The notes under the pieces: generated by a model
Database searches by the model: none
The model's input: only the letters and a program-made list of their open reading frames with translations
Told to the model about the DNA's origin: nothing
Source of the DNA: Dermatophilus congolensis
GTDB lineage: Bacteria; Actinomycetota; Actinomycetes; Actinomycetales; Dermatophilaceae
Direction: 5' to 3'
DNA: 62,450 bases
Assembly (NCBI GenBank): GCA_030538115.1
Contig: JAUNUP010000018.1
Coordinates: 2,324 to 64,773, forward strand
In this document: positions 25,865 through 34,178 of the stretch, one piece after another
Layout of the letters: every line of letters starts with the position of its first letter
Position numbering within the stretch: the stretch's first letter is position 1
Program-made: the position numbers and the translations under genes

Positions 25865-27493
25865 GTGACCGATGTGCATACGCGCGAGCAAGCGGAGGCC
25901 GGGTCTGCGCCCGAGCCGCTGAGGGGGCCGAAGCTCGGACCGGTCGGTTGGGCGCGGTTCATCTGGCGCCAGCTCACCAGCATGCGCACGGCCTTGTTCT
26001 TGCTGCTGCTCGTCGCCATCGCAGCCATCCCGGGGTCGATCCTGCCGCAGCGCACGATCAACCCGCCTGCGGTCGCCGAGTTCATGACCGACAACCCCGG
26101 CATCTCGCCGTGGCTGGACCGCCTCGGCATGTTCGAGGTGTTCATCTCGCCGTGGTTCTCGGCGATCTATCTGCTGCTCGTGCTGTCGCTGATCGGGTGC
26201 ATCATCCCGCGCATCGCGGTGCACGTGCGGGCTCTGCGCGGGCTGCCTCCTCGCACACCGCGGCGGCTCGAGCGGCTGCCGGCATTCGCCGCGTTCGACC
26301 TCGACGTGCCCGAAGCGACCGCTCTCGGCCGCGCAGAAGAGATGCTCAAGGGGGCCCGGTTCAGGATCCGGCCCGACGACCTCGAACCCGACGACCGGTC
26401 GGTCTCGGCAGAAGGCGGCCATCTGCGCGAGACCGGCAACATCGCCTTTCACCTCGGTCTCGTCGTCGTGATCGTCGCCCTGGCCTGGGGCTACCTCATG
26501 GGCTGGAAGGCCGACCGGGTGGTGCCGGTGGGGCAGTCGTTCGCGAACGCGGTCTCCAGTTACGACACGTTCTTGCCCGGCCCGTGGGTCGACCCGAACT
26601 CGCTGGACCCGTTCACCGTTCGTATCGACTCGCTCGACGTGCGGTTCAACCGGGAGCCGGGCTCGGCGCAATTCGGCGAGGCGCGCGACTTCTCGGTGCA
26701 GACCACCGTGACCGAACCGGGGCAGCCGCCCTCGCAACGCGAGCTGCGCGTCAACGGGCCGCTGCACTTCGGTGACGCATCGGTCTTCCTGCTCGGCAAC
26801 GGGTACGCGCCGACGATCACGGTGCGCGACGCGGGCGGCAAGGTTCTGTACCGGCAGCCCACGCCGTTCCTACCGAACGACGGTGTCTACACCTCCACCG
26901 GCGCCATCAAGGTGGTCGGTGCGCAGCCCGAACAACTGGGTTTCACAGGCGTATTCCTGCCTACCGCGGTGCTCGCGGAGGAGGGGCCGGTCTCGATGTT
27001 CCCCGACCTCGGCGACCCTGCGCTCGTGTTGACGATGTACGAGGGTGAGCTGTTCGCGGGCGGGCCCCAGTCGGTGTACTCGCTCGACACGGCCCGCATG
27101 GCCGAGGTGAAGAAGGCCGACGGTGAGCCTCTGCGCATCTGGCTCACTCCAGGGGCAACTGTCGAACTGCCCGACGGGCGCGGCTCGATCTCGATGGACA
27201 GCGAGATCACCCGGTGGGCGGGTGTCTCCACCCGATACGACCCGGGCAAGACGTTGGCTCTGGTCAGCTCGTTGTTCACGCTCGGTGGCCTCGTGCTCAG
27301 CCTCACCGTGCGGCGTCGGCGCGTGTTCGTGCGGGTCACACCGACCGACCCGGAGCGGCCCGACGTGCCGCGCCAGGTGCAGGTCGCCGGGCTCGCTCGC
27401 GGCGAAGACCCGCTACTGCAGGACGCGATCGACGATTTCGCGGGACGACTGAAGGCGTCGCTCAACTCGGCTGCAGGCGACGCCAACGCCTAG
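25865..27493 (+). CDS. resB: Cytochrome c biogenesis protein ResB (Ccs1)
   Basis: 542-residue membrane subunit of the haem handling and ligation complex of System II. Three N-terminal helices include ALFLLLLVAIAAIPGSILPQR and LLLVLSLIGCIIPR. A large extracytoplasmic domain follows, and a last helix near 470 (ALVSSLFTLGGLVLSL). The GTG start is 1 nt after the ccdA stop. It pairs with ccsB downstream. Confidence 0.95.
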   Translation: MTDVHTREQAEAGSAPEPLRGPKLGPVGWARFIWRQLTSMRTALFLLLLVAIAAIPGSILPQRTINPPAVAEFMTDNPGISPWLDRLGMFEVFISPWFSAIYLLLVLSLIGCIIPRIAVHVRALRGLPPRTPRRLERLPAFAAFDLDVPEATALGRAEEMLKGARFRIRPDDLEPDDRSVSAEGGHLRETGNIAFHLGLVVVIVALAWGYLMGWKADRVVPVGQSFANAVSSYDTFLPGPWVDPNSLDPFTVRIDSLDVRFNREPGSAQFGEARDFSVQTTVTEPGQPPSQRELRVNGPLHFGDASVFLLGNGYAPTITVRDAGGKVLYRQPTPFLPNDGVYTSTGAIKVVGAQPEQLGFTGVFLPTAVLAEEGPVSMFPDLGDPALVLTMYEGELFAGGPQSVYSLDTARMAEVKKADGEPLRIWLTPGATVELPDGRGSISMDSEITRWAGVSTRYDPGKTLALVSSLFTLGGLVLSLTVRRRRVFVRVTPTDPERPDVPRQVQVAGLARGEDPLLQDAIDDFAGRLKASLNSAAGDANA

Positions 27494-27578
27494 TCTGGGA
27501 CGAAGCCCGCTGCGGCCGGTCCACGCACACTGAGAACACGGTCGGTGCGCGGCCATCGCACGAGAAGAAGTAGGCAGG

Positions 27579-28625
27579 ATGACGAGCGAACAACTCGCGG
27601 TAGTTTCGAACTACGCCCTCTACGGCGCCATGGGCATGCTCGCGTTGGCGATGGTCGCGTACGCGGTATTCCTCGGTGTCGCACGCTCGCAGGCCCGCAT
27701 CGGCCACGCGACCGGGCGGGTCGATGACCGCGTGCTCGTCGGCGCCTCCACGACCTCCGAATACAACGCTCCGGCGAGGCCTGGGGCGACGCTCGGAGGC
27801 GGGCTGGCCGAGGGAGCCGCTGCCGGTATCGACGCGCTGGGCGCACCGCAGGCAGAGCGCACCGATGCCCGCTCCGGCGCGGTGGCCACCACTCTGGCCT
27901 GGCTGGGCACGATGCTGCTGCTCGCCTCCATCGTGCTGCGCGGTGTATCGGTGAGCCGGGCACCGGTGAGCAACATGTTCGAGTTCGCCGTCGCGGGCGC
28001 GTTTCTCGTGATGGCCGTGTTCTTGCTTCTCGGCATGAAGCGGCCGCTGAAGTGGCTGGGCATCTTCGTCGTCACGCCCGTGCTGCTGATTCTGGGCCTG
28101 GCGATCACCGTCTGGTACACCGAGGCCTCCGAGCTGGTGCCGTCGCTGAAGAGCACCTGGCTCGTCATCCACGTTCCCGTCGCGATTCTCGCCTCCGCGC
28201 TGTTCACGATCGCGTTCGTCGTGCTGCTGATCCACCTGGTCAAGGCCCGCCACGAGGCGCGTCAGGCCGCCGCCGGCCGTGACGCAGTGCCGAGCCTGCT
28301 CGACACCCTGCCCAGCGCCTCCGCACTCGACCGGGCCTCGTACGCCCTGCACATCGCCGCGTTCCCGCTGTGGACGTTCACGCTCATCGCCGGCGCCATC
28401 TGGGGCCAGCAGGCCTGGGGCACGTACTGGAGCTGGGACCCGAAGGAAGTGTGGACCTTCGTCATCTGGGTCATCTACGCCGCCTACCTGCACTCGCGTG
28501 CCACCAGCGGGTGGAGCCTGCGTCGCAGCAACGTCATCGCCGCGGTCGGCTACGTCGCGATCGTCGCCAATTTCACCATCGTCAACATGTATTTCCCTGG
28601 AATGCACTCGTACTCGGGACTGTGA
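27579..28625 (+). CDS. ccsB: c-type cytochrome biogenesis protein CcsB/CcsA (ResC)
   Basis: 348-residue haem-export and ligation partner of ResB. The tryptophan-rich WWD-type motif is WGQQAWGTYWSWDPKEVW, with conserved His residues in flanking helices (HVPVAI, LHIAAFPLW). An N-terminal helix is followed by a 90-residue Ala/Gly-rich loop before the conserved core, longer than in plastid CcsA. It ends the System II operon, and the next small gene overlaps by 4 bp. Confidence 0.95.
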   Translation: MTSEQLAVVSNYALYGAMGMLALAMVAYAVFLGVARSQARIGHATGRVDDRVLVGASTTSEYNAPARPGATLGGGLAEGAAAGIDALGAPQAERTDARSGAVATTLAWLGTMLLLASIVLRGVSVSRAPVSNMFEFAVAGAFLVMAVFLLLGMKRPLKWLGIFVVTPVLLILGLAITVWYTEASELVPSLKSTWLVIHVPVAILASALFTIAFVVLLIHLVKARHEARQAAAGRDAVPSLLDTLPSASALDRASYALHIAAFPLWTFTLIAGAIWGQQAWGTYWSWDPKEVWTFVIWVIYAAYLHSRATSGWSLRRSNVIAAVGYVAIVANFTIVNMYFPGMHSYSGL

Positions 28626-28945
28626 TTGCCATGCGCGCCTCTATCGCCTATTCGCTCGCCCGCCTCGGGGTCTTCGCCGCGTGTCTGGGCCTCGGCTGGC
28701 TCGTCGGTCTGCGTGACCCGCTGGTGCTGCTGCTCGTGGCCGCCACGGTGTCGATGCTGCTCTCGCTGTTCTTCCTCGCGCGCCTGCGCGACAAGTTCAG
28801 CGTCGACGTGGCCAACCGCATCGAAGAGCGCCGCAGCCGCAAGCACACGGATGAGCCCGCGGCTGCGCGTGGCAAGCACACTCCGTCGCGCTCGACCACC
28901 GCAGACGCCGAGGTCGAAGACGAAGAGGCCGACAGCTTCCGCTGA
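28622..28945 (+). CDS. DUF4229 domain membrane protein
   Basis: 107 residues. Two adjacent transmembrane helices (SLARLGVFAACLGLGWLVGL and LVLLLVAATVSMLLSLFFLA) precede a charged tail with VANRIEERRSRK and an acidic end. DUF4229 proteins follow ccsB in many actinobacteria, and their function is unknown. I use GTG 28622 because it overlaps the ccsB stop by 4 bp. ATG 28631 is the alternative. It converges on menA. Confidence 0.85.
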   Translation: MIAMRASIAYSLARLGVFAACLGLGWLVGLRDPLVLLLVAATVSMLLSLFFLARLRDKFSVDVANRIEERRSRKHTDEPAAARGKHTPSRSTTADAEVEDEEADSFR

Positions 28946-28972
28946 TCGACGCGTCGTTTGTGGTCGGCTTAC

Positions 28973-29869
28973 TCAGCCGACGATGGGCAGACGCAACAAC
29001 GCCATGCCGAGGGCGAGCACGACTCCGTAGATCAGCGTGAACCGGCCGGTGCGGCCGAGCACGGCGATCAGGTCGGGGCCGGTCGCGCCCGCGAGCACCG
29101 AGCGGACCGACGGCACGATGTAGGCGAAGGTCACCAGGGCCAGCCAGGCGCCGGGGTGAAAGAAGCCCGCGATCAGCGCACACACGGCCGGGATCGCGAT
29201 GAGGGCCACGAAGGCGAGGCGCGCCTTGCGGTCTCCGAGACGCACGGCCAGGGTGTTCTTGCCGACCCGCGTGTCGGAGGGGATGTCGCGCACGTTGTTG
29301 ACCATGAGAAGCGCGCACGAGAGGCTGCCGGCTCCCACGGCCCCCGCGATGGAGGCGGGCGTCAGGTAGAGCGCCTGCGTGTACGTGGTGCCGAGGGTGG
29401 CGACGAGGCCGAAGAAGACGAAGACCATCACTTCGCCGAGGCCCATGTAACCGTAGGGGCGCTTGCCGCCGGTGTAGTACCAGGCGGCGACGATGGCGGC
29501 GAGGCCGATGACCAGCATCCACAGGGTGTCGGCAATGGCCAGCAGCGCGAGGCCGAACAGCGCCGCGATGCCGAAGCACCCGAAGGCGGCGGCCTTGACG
29601 GTGGCTGGAGCGGCGAAGCCCTGGCCGACCAGTCGCACCGGCCCGACACGGTGTTCAGTCTCGTCGGTGCCGCGAATGCCGTCGGAATAGTCGTTGGCGT
29701 AGTTCACGCCGACCTGCAGAAACAGAGCCACCATCATGGCCAGCAGTCCGAGGCCGATGATGCCCTGCTCGACCGCGTAGGCGGCTCCCGTGCCGATGAT
29801 GACCGGGGTCACCGCAGCGGGCAGCGTGCGAGGGCGGGCACCCTCGATCCATTGTTCGACTGTCGCCAT
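28973..29869 (-). CDS. menA: 1,4-dihydroxy-2-naphthoate polyprenyltransferase
   Basis: Membrane UbiA-family enzyme that attaches the isoprenoid tail to DHNA, giving demethylmenaquinone. 298 residues, about nine helices. The first Asp-rich prenyl-diphosphate motif is NYANDYSDGIRGTDE, and the second region is NNVRDIPSDTRVGKNT. The Shine-Dalgarno is distant (GAGGA about 15 nt before the ATG). It is grouped with menE, menB and menC on both strands within 8 kb. Confidence 0.96.
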   Translation of the reverse strand: MATVEQWIEGARPRTLPAAVTPVIIGTGAAYAVEQGIIGLGLLAMMVALFLQVGVNYANDYSDGIRGTDETEHRVGPVRLVGQGFAAPATVKAAAFGCFGIAALFGLALLAIADTLWMLVIGLAAIVAAWYYTGGKRPYGYMGLGEVMVFVFFGLVATLGTTYTQALYLTPASIAGAVGAGSLSCALLMVNNVRDIPSDTRVGKNTLAVRLGDRKARLAFVALIAIPAVCALIAGFFHPGAWLALVTFAYIVPSVRSVLAGATGPDLIAVLGRTGRFTLIYGVVLALGMALLRLPIVG

Positions 29870-29944
29870 GGTGCTTTGTCAGTTCCTCAGGTGTTTCGTG
29901 ACTGCCGCGTGCGCCGGGCCGTGACCCTCTCGGGCTCGTAGGCC

Positions 29945-30193
29945 CTACAAGCCGCGCAGGAAGTCGGGGTCGTCGTCAGGGCCGATGGGCCCGCGAGGCT
30001 GCGGGGGGCGAGGGTTGATGGGCCTACCCGCGAAGTACCAGGCGCCCGCACCGACGATCGGGAAGAAGCAGATCAGCAGCGCCCAGAAGATCTTCGGCAG
30101 GCTGCGCACCTTGTCGTCCTCGGTCTGGAGACAGTCGACCAGCGTGTAGATCGTGAACGCGATGAGGAGCAGGGTTCCGAATACCCTCAGCAT
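29945..30193 (-). CDS. Small PLDc_N domain membrane protein
   Basis: 82 residues, two transmembrane helices (LRVFGTLLLIAFTIYTLVD and IFWALLICFFPIVGAGAWYF) around SLPK, the pattern of the phospholipase D-nuclease N-terminal domain (PF13396). It ends in a Pro/Arg/Asp-rich tail. The start ATG follows GAGGAGG, and an upstream in-frame ATG is less likely. Its role is unknown. The gene commonly neighbours menA/menE in actinobacteria. Confidence 0.85.
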   Translation of the reverse strand: MLRVFGTLLLIAFTIYTLVDCLQTEDDKVRSLPKIFWALLICFFPIVGAGAWYFAGRPINPRPPQPRGPIGPDDDPDFLRGL

Positions 30194-30262
30194 GTCGTCC
30201 TCCTCACGTGGCGTCTGAACGACCATTCTTTCACGCCTGTGCAAAACGGCCAGACACGGGCG

Positions 30263-31483
30263 TCACTCGTGGGCGTGACCCTCGGCACCCAGCAGGCGGC
30301 GGAGGGCGTCGCGGTCAGGTTTTCCCGGCCCGCGCAGGGGCAGCATGGGTATCACCTTGATGCGGCGCGGTAGGGCGTGCGCGGGTAGTACGGCTCGGGC
30401 CGCGTCGAGCAGCGCGGGCAGGGTGGCCGTGAACTGCGCGATGGCCTCGTTGGGATGCTCGCAGGGGCGGGGCACGAAGACGGCGCCCACGCATTCTCCC
30501 CACTCGGCATCGGGCACACCGACCACGGTCATGCTCGTGCCGTCGGGGAGCAGCGGCTCGAAGGCTCGCTCGACATCGCGAGGCAGGACCTTGAGGCCGC
30601 CGGTGATCACGACATCGTCGACCCTGCCGTCGATGACCAGGCGATCGTGGTCGAAGTGCCCGAGGTCGTCGGTGCGGAACCAACGGGTGCCGCCTGCGGT
30701 GGCATCGGGACTCGTGGTGAACACGCCCGAATCCGTGACGCCCCCGTCGACGAGGTAGCCGTGGGCAACGGGAGCGCCGCCGAGGTGCACGCGTCCGTCC
30801 TCCAATCGCACCTGAACTCCGGACAGCGGGCGGCCGTCGTATACGCATCCGCCGCAGGTCTCGCTCATGCCGTAGGTGGTCACGACGGGCACGCCGTGCG
30901 CGCGGGCGCGTTCGAGCACGTCGCGGCTGGTCGCGGCCCCGCCGACGAGAATGCCGTCGACTCCGCGCAGGGCCGCGATGCCGTCGTTCGTCGCGAGCAG
31001 GCGCACGAGCTGGGTCGGAACGAGCGACGTGTACCGCCGCACCCCGGGGTTGTGCTCACGCGCCGCGGCCACCGCGTCGGCCAGGTGGTAGGGCGCGAAC
31101 GTCGAATGCCGCTCGACCGGCACCGGCTCGTGGCCGGCGGCGAGGCTGCGCAGCAGCACCTGCAGGCCCGCGATGTGGTGCGGCGGCAGTGCGAGCAACC
31201 AGACTCCTGGTCCGCCGAGCAGCTCGTGGGTGGCATCGGCCGATGCGCGCAATGCCGCCGCGGACAGGACCGCGAGCTTGGGATTACCGGTCGAACCCGA
31301 GGTGCCGATCGCCACCGCCGCGTCGTCGGGTGCGCCCTCTACCCGATCGGGGAGGTGGGCCGGTGCCGTGCCCTCGGCGTGCGGTACGAGCAGCGGACCC
31401 TCTCCGTGCAGCGCACGGAGGAGTGCCGGTAGCGCCTGCAGCGCGGCGGGCCCTGCGCGCAGAGCCAGAGGGGTGACCAGCAT
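30263..31483 (-). CDS. menE: o-Succinylbenzoate-CoA ligase
   Basis: Acyl-CoA ligase of menaquinone synthesis (OSB + CoA + ATP). 406 residues. AMP-binding motif GTSGSTGNPKLAVLS, VVTTYGMSETCGG, and WFRTDDLGHFDHDRLVIDGRVDDVVITGG, ending with LRGPGKPDRDAL, which holds the catalytic lysine. The long open frame continues upstream into the acyltransferase gene, but the ATG at 31483 (MLVTPLALRAGP) gives normal length and lies 4 nt after that gene's stop, so translation is coupled. Confidence 0.95.
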   Translation of the reverse strand: MLVTPLALRAGPAALQALPALLRALHGEGPLLVPHAEGTAPAHLPDRVEGAPDDAAVAIGTSGSTGNPKLAVLSAAALRASADATHELLGGPGVWLLALPPHHIAGLQVLLRSLAAGHEPVPVERHSTFAPYHLADAVAAAREHNPGVRRYTSLVPTQLVRLLATNDGIAALRGVDGILVGGAATSRDVLERARAHGVPVVTTYGMSETCGGCVYDGRPLSGVQVRLEDGRVHLGGAPVAHGYLVDGGVTDSGVFTTSPDATAGGTRWFRTDDLGHFDHDRLVIDGRVDDVVITGGLKVLPRDVERAFEPLLPDGTSMTVVGVPDAEWGECVGAVFVPRPCEHPNEAIAQFTATLPALLDAARAVLPAHALPRRIKVIPMLPLRGPGKPDRDALRRLLGAEGHAHE

Positions 31484-31487
31484 CGGG

Positions 31488-32735
31488 TCAGCGTATCGCC
31501 CGCGCGTTCGCAGAGTTACCGGCCAGCGCCTCGCGGGCGTCGGTGCACATGGTCGCGAGCGGGGCCGGCAGGACGAACATCGCGCGCCCCAGGCGTGTGC
31601 GTTTGAGGGCGTACTCGACTGCGATGCAACCGAGCACGACCACGGCCGAGGCGAGGAGCGGGTAGGCGAGGTGCAACGTCGAGTCGCCGACGACCACAGC
31701 TCCCACACCAGCCAGCGGACCCATGAGCAGGAGGTTCAGAACGGTCGCCATCGGGATGTGCAGTACATAGATGCCGAGCGTGTGCCGGCCGATGTAGGTG
31801 CCGATCGACGCGTACAACGGCACGCGCGTGAGGATGCCGATGAATCCGACCGCAGCCAGGCCCATGAGCACGAACAGGCCGACCATCCAGGTCGCGCTGA
31901 TCGGATCGAGAGCCGTGGGGCTCATCAGGCGGCTCATGCCGATCTGCTGGAACACGGCCCAGCTCGCCACCGCGGCCACCAATGTGCTCAGGGGGCTTGC
32001 GGCCATGTGGCGCAGCACCCGACCTCCGTACACGCCGAGACCGAAGAACAGGGCGTACGTGAGGGAGCGGGTCCACAGTGAGCTCTCGACGGTCCACAGG
32101 TAGGCGCTCGCGAGGTGCAGCGCGAACAGGCCGCCGAGGATGATCGCCGGGGGGACGCGACGCAGGGCCGTGAACGCCACGATGTAGCAGGCCAGCGCGA
32201 ATACGTACCAGAGGTAGGTGTTGGGAGCCCAGAGCTGCTGGATCCACAGGTCGACCGAGGCGACCTTGTGCGGCGCCGGGTAGTCACCGGGCAGGAGCAG
32301 GATGAAGACCCCGTAGGCAGCCAGCCACACCGCGTAGAGGTAGTAGTTGCTGACCGCGCCTTCGATGGCCTTGCCGCCGCGGAAGCCGCGCCGGATCTTG
32401 CCCGCCGCGAGCAGGCCGGAGAGGGCGAAGAGCAGCGGCATGCGCACGACAGAGAGGATCTGGTTGATTCGGTCCCAGCGGCCAGCCATGTCGCCCTCGG
32501 CCCAGTCCATGAGGTAGTAGTGGCCGATCGTCACGTGAAAGACGACCACCAGCACCACTGCGACGGCGCGGGAGGCGTCGATCCACGGAACTCGCTGGGT
32601 CTGTCGTGCGGCGGTCTGCGTGCCCGTCGCGCCGCTGGCCGGGCGCGTGGGCCGTTCGATGGAGGAGGGGAGGGAGAGTCGGGGCAGGGGGCGTGTATCG
32701 CCCTCCGCGTGGCGCAGTACAACCGCCAATGTCAT
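31488..32735 (-). CDS. Acyltransferase 3 family membrane protein
   Basis: About 415 residues with ten or more hydrophobic helices. The N-terminal motif WIDASRAVAVVLVVVFHVTIGHYYL carries the conserved R...H of the acyltransferase-3 (PF01757) fold. Such enzymes O-acetylate or O-acylate envelope glycans and lipids. I choose ATG 32735. A TTG at 32792 extends the frame by 19 residues. Position directly upstream of menE, with 4 nt between, is odd for a cell-surface enzyme and may reflect a shared promoter. Confidence 0.85.
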   Translation of the reverse strand: MTLAVVLRHAEGDTRPLPRLSLPSSIERPTRPASGATGTQTAARQTQRVPWIDASRAVAVVLVVVFHVTIGHYYLMDWAEGDMAGRWDRINQILSVVRMPLLFALSGLLAAGKIRRGFRGGKAIEGAVSNYYLYAVWLAAYGVFILLLPGDYPAPHKVASVDLWIQQLWAPNTYLWYVFALACYIVAFTALRRVPPAIILGGLFALHLASAYLWTVESSLWTRSLTYALFFGLGVYGGRVLRHMAASPLSTLVAAVASWAVFQQIGMSRLMSPTALDPISATWMVGLFVLMGLAAVGFIGILTRVPLYASIGTYIGRHTLGIYVLHIPMATVLNLLLMGPLAGVGAVVVGDSTLHLAYPLLASAVVVLGCIAVEYALKRTRLGRAMFVLPAPLATMCTDAREALAGNSANARAIR

Positions 32736-33029
32736 CTCCCGTCGTGGCTCGTCACAGATACGGCGCGCCACGCTGCACGTCTTTACACTCAACCATAACG
32801 GAGACGGACGGAACTTATATCACCAAACGACTTATTGCGCAGTCGCGTGTGTTCCGCTCAAGGTCGCAGCGTTGAAGCCGACCTCCCGGCATGTCTCACC
32901 GAGGCCCGCTCCCGTGTCGAGTGCTACGCGTCACATGACAACCCGGCTGGTGCGCCATCACCTCCAATGACAACCGCCCGGCCTGGGCGAGACGTGTCAC
33001 GCCCCTGTCCGTAGCCTGTGAACGGCAGG
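32736..33029. other. AT-richer intergenic region with the acyltransferase/menE promoter
   Basis: About 290 bp between the acyltransferase start and the menB stop, with a markedly AT-rich core near 32790-32840. On the minus strand TATGGT (32797-32792) could be a -10 for the acyltransferase-menE unit. No gene is supported. Confidence 0.4.
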
Positions 33030-34040
33030 TCAGAAGTACCAGGGGAAGGGGCTCCAGTCGGGGTCGCGCTTTTCGAGGAACTGGTCTCGGCCCTCTACCG
33101 CTTCGTCGGTCATGTAGGCGAGGCGGGTGGCTTCGCCGGCGAAGACCTGCTGGCCCATGAGGCCGTCGTCCACCAGGTTGAACGCGAACTTGAGCATGCG
33201 CTGGGCCTGCGGGGACTTGCCCATGATCTCGGCTGCGACCTCCAGGGCCGTCGACTCCAACTCCGCGTGGTCGGCGACGATGTTCACCGCGCCCATGCGG
33301 TGCATGTCGTCGGCCGAGTAGGTGCGGCCGAGGAAGAAGATCTCGCGGGCGAACTTCTGGCCCACCATGCGCGCGAGGTAGGCGGAGCCGTAGCCGGCGT
33401 CGAAACTGCCCACGTCGGCGTCGGTCTGCTTGAACCGGGCGTGCTCTCGGGAGGCGATGGTCAGGTCGCTCACCACGTGCAGCGAGTGACCGCCTCCGGC
33501 AGCCCAGCCTCCGACCACTGCGACGACGACCTTGGGCATCGTGCGGATGAGCCGCTGCACCTCGAGGATGTGCAGGCGCCCGCCCTCCGCCTTGACCCGG
33601 GCCTCGTCTACGCCTGCGGCCGTCGAATCCACCGCATCGGTTTTTCCGCCCTGCTCACCGACGCCCATGGCTGCGTCGGTCGCGTACTGGTAGCCGCTGC
33701 GACCGCGGATGCGCTGGTCGCCTCCGGTGCAGAAGGCCCACTTGCCCGCGGCGCCGTTGCCCTCGGGGCCGGGGCCGTTGCCGGTCAGAAGCACGACGCC
33801 CACGTCGGGGCTGCGGCGCGCGTGGTCGAGCACCCGGTACAGCTCGTCGACCGTGTGCGGCCGGAACGCGTTGAGAACCTCGGGCCGGTCGAACGCCACC
33901 CGCACCGCGCCGAGGCTGCGCCCAGGCACCGGGCCGGGCAGCACACACCGGTGGTACGTGATGTCGGTGAGATCGCCGAAGCCGGGCACCTCCGCCCAGG
34001 CCGCGGGATCGAAGGTCTCGGAGATGGGGTGCGCGTTCAC
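33030..34040 (-). CDS. menB: 1,4-dihydroxy-2-naphthoyl-CoA synthase
   Basis: Crotonase-fold ring-closing enzyme of menaquinone synthesis. 336 residues including the insert GNGPGPEGNGAAGKWAFCTGGDQRIRG found in actinobacterial MenB. Oxyanion-hole and active-site features include VAVVGGWAAGGGHSLHVV, TDADVGSFDAGYGSAYLARMVG, and the C-terminal WSPFPWYF. The start GTG (MNAHPISETF) has a TAGGGT box 7 nt upstream. The much longer open frame above it runs antisense to the pta-like gene and is not coding. Confidence 0.96.
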   Translation of the reverse strand: MNAHPISETFDPAAWAEVPGFGDLTDITYHRCVLPGPVPGRSLGAVRVAFDRPEVLNAFRPHTVDELYRVLDHARRSPDVGVVLLTGNGPGPEGNGAAGKWAFCTGGDQRIRGRSGYQYATDAAMGVGEQGGKTDAVDSTAAGVDEARVKAEGGRLHILEVQRLIRTMPKVVVAVVGGWAAGGGHSLHVVSDLTIASREHARFKQTDADVGSFDAGYGSAYLARMVGQKFAREIFFLGRTYSADDMHRMGAVNIVADHAELESTALEVAAEIMGKSPQAQRMLKFAFNLVDDGLMGQQVFAGEATRLAYMTDEAVEGRDQFLEKRDPDWSPFPWYF

Positions 34041-34047
34041 CCTCCAC

Positions 34048-34053
34048 ACCCTA
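34048..34053 (-). promoter_or_regulatory. -10 box for menB (leaderless)
   Basis: TAGGGT on the minus strand, 7 nt ahead of GTG 34040, in the 138-bp divergent region shared with the pta-like gene. A GGAGG abuts the GTG with no spacing and so cannot act as a normal Shine-Dalgarno. Confidence 0.5.
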
Positions 34054-34178
34054 TGGCCAGGACCCCCTTTGCTGACTTCCCGAGGGGCAAAGCGCTGCAC
34101 GTCAGGGGATGTGGTGTCGATAGGCACGAGGAGAACCGCCACTGCCGGGTCGGTTCCGCCTGTTCTGGAGGGTGAGCC

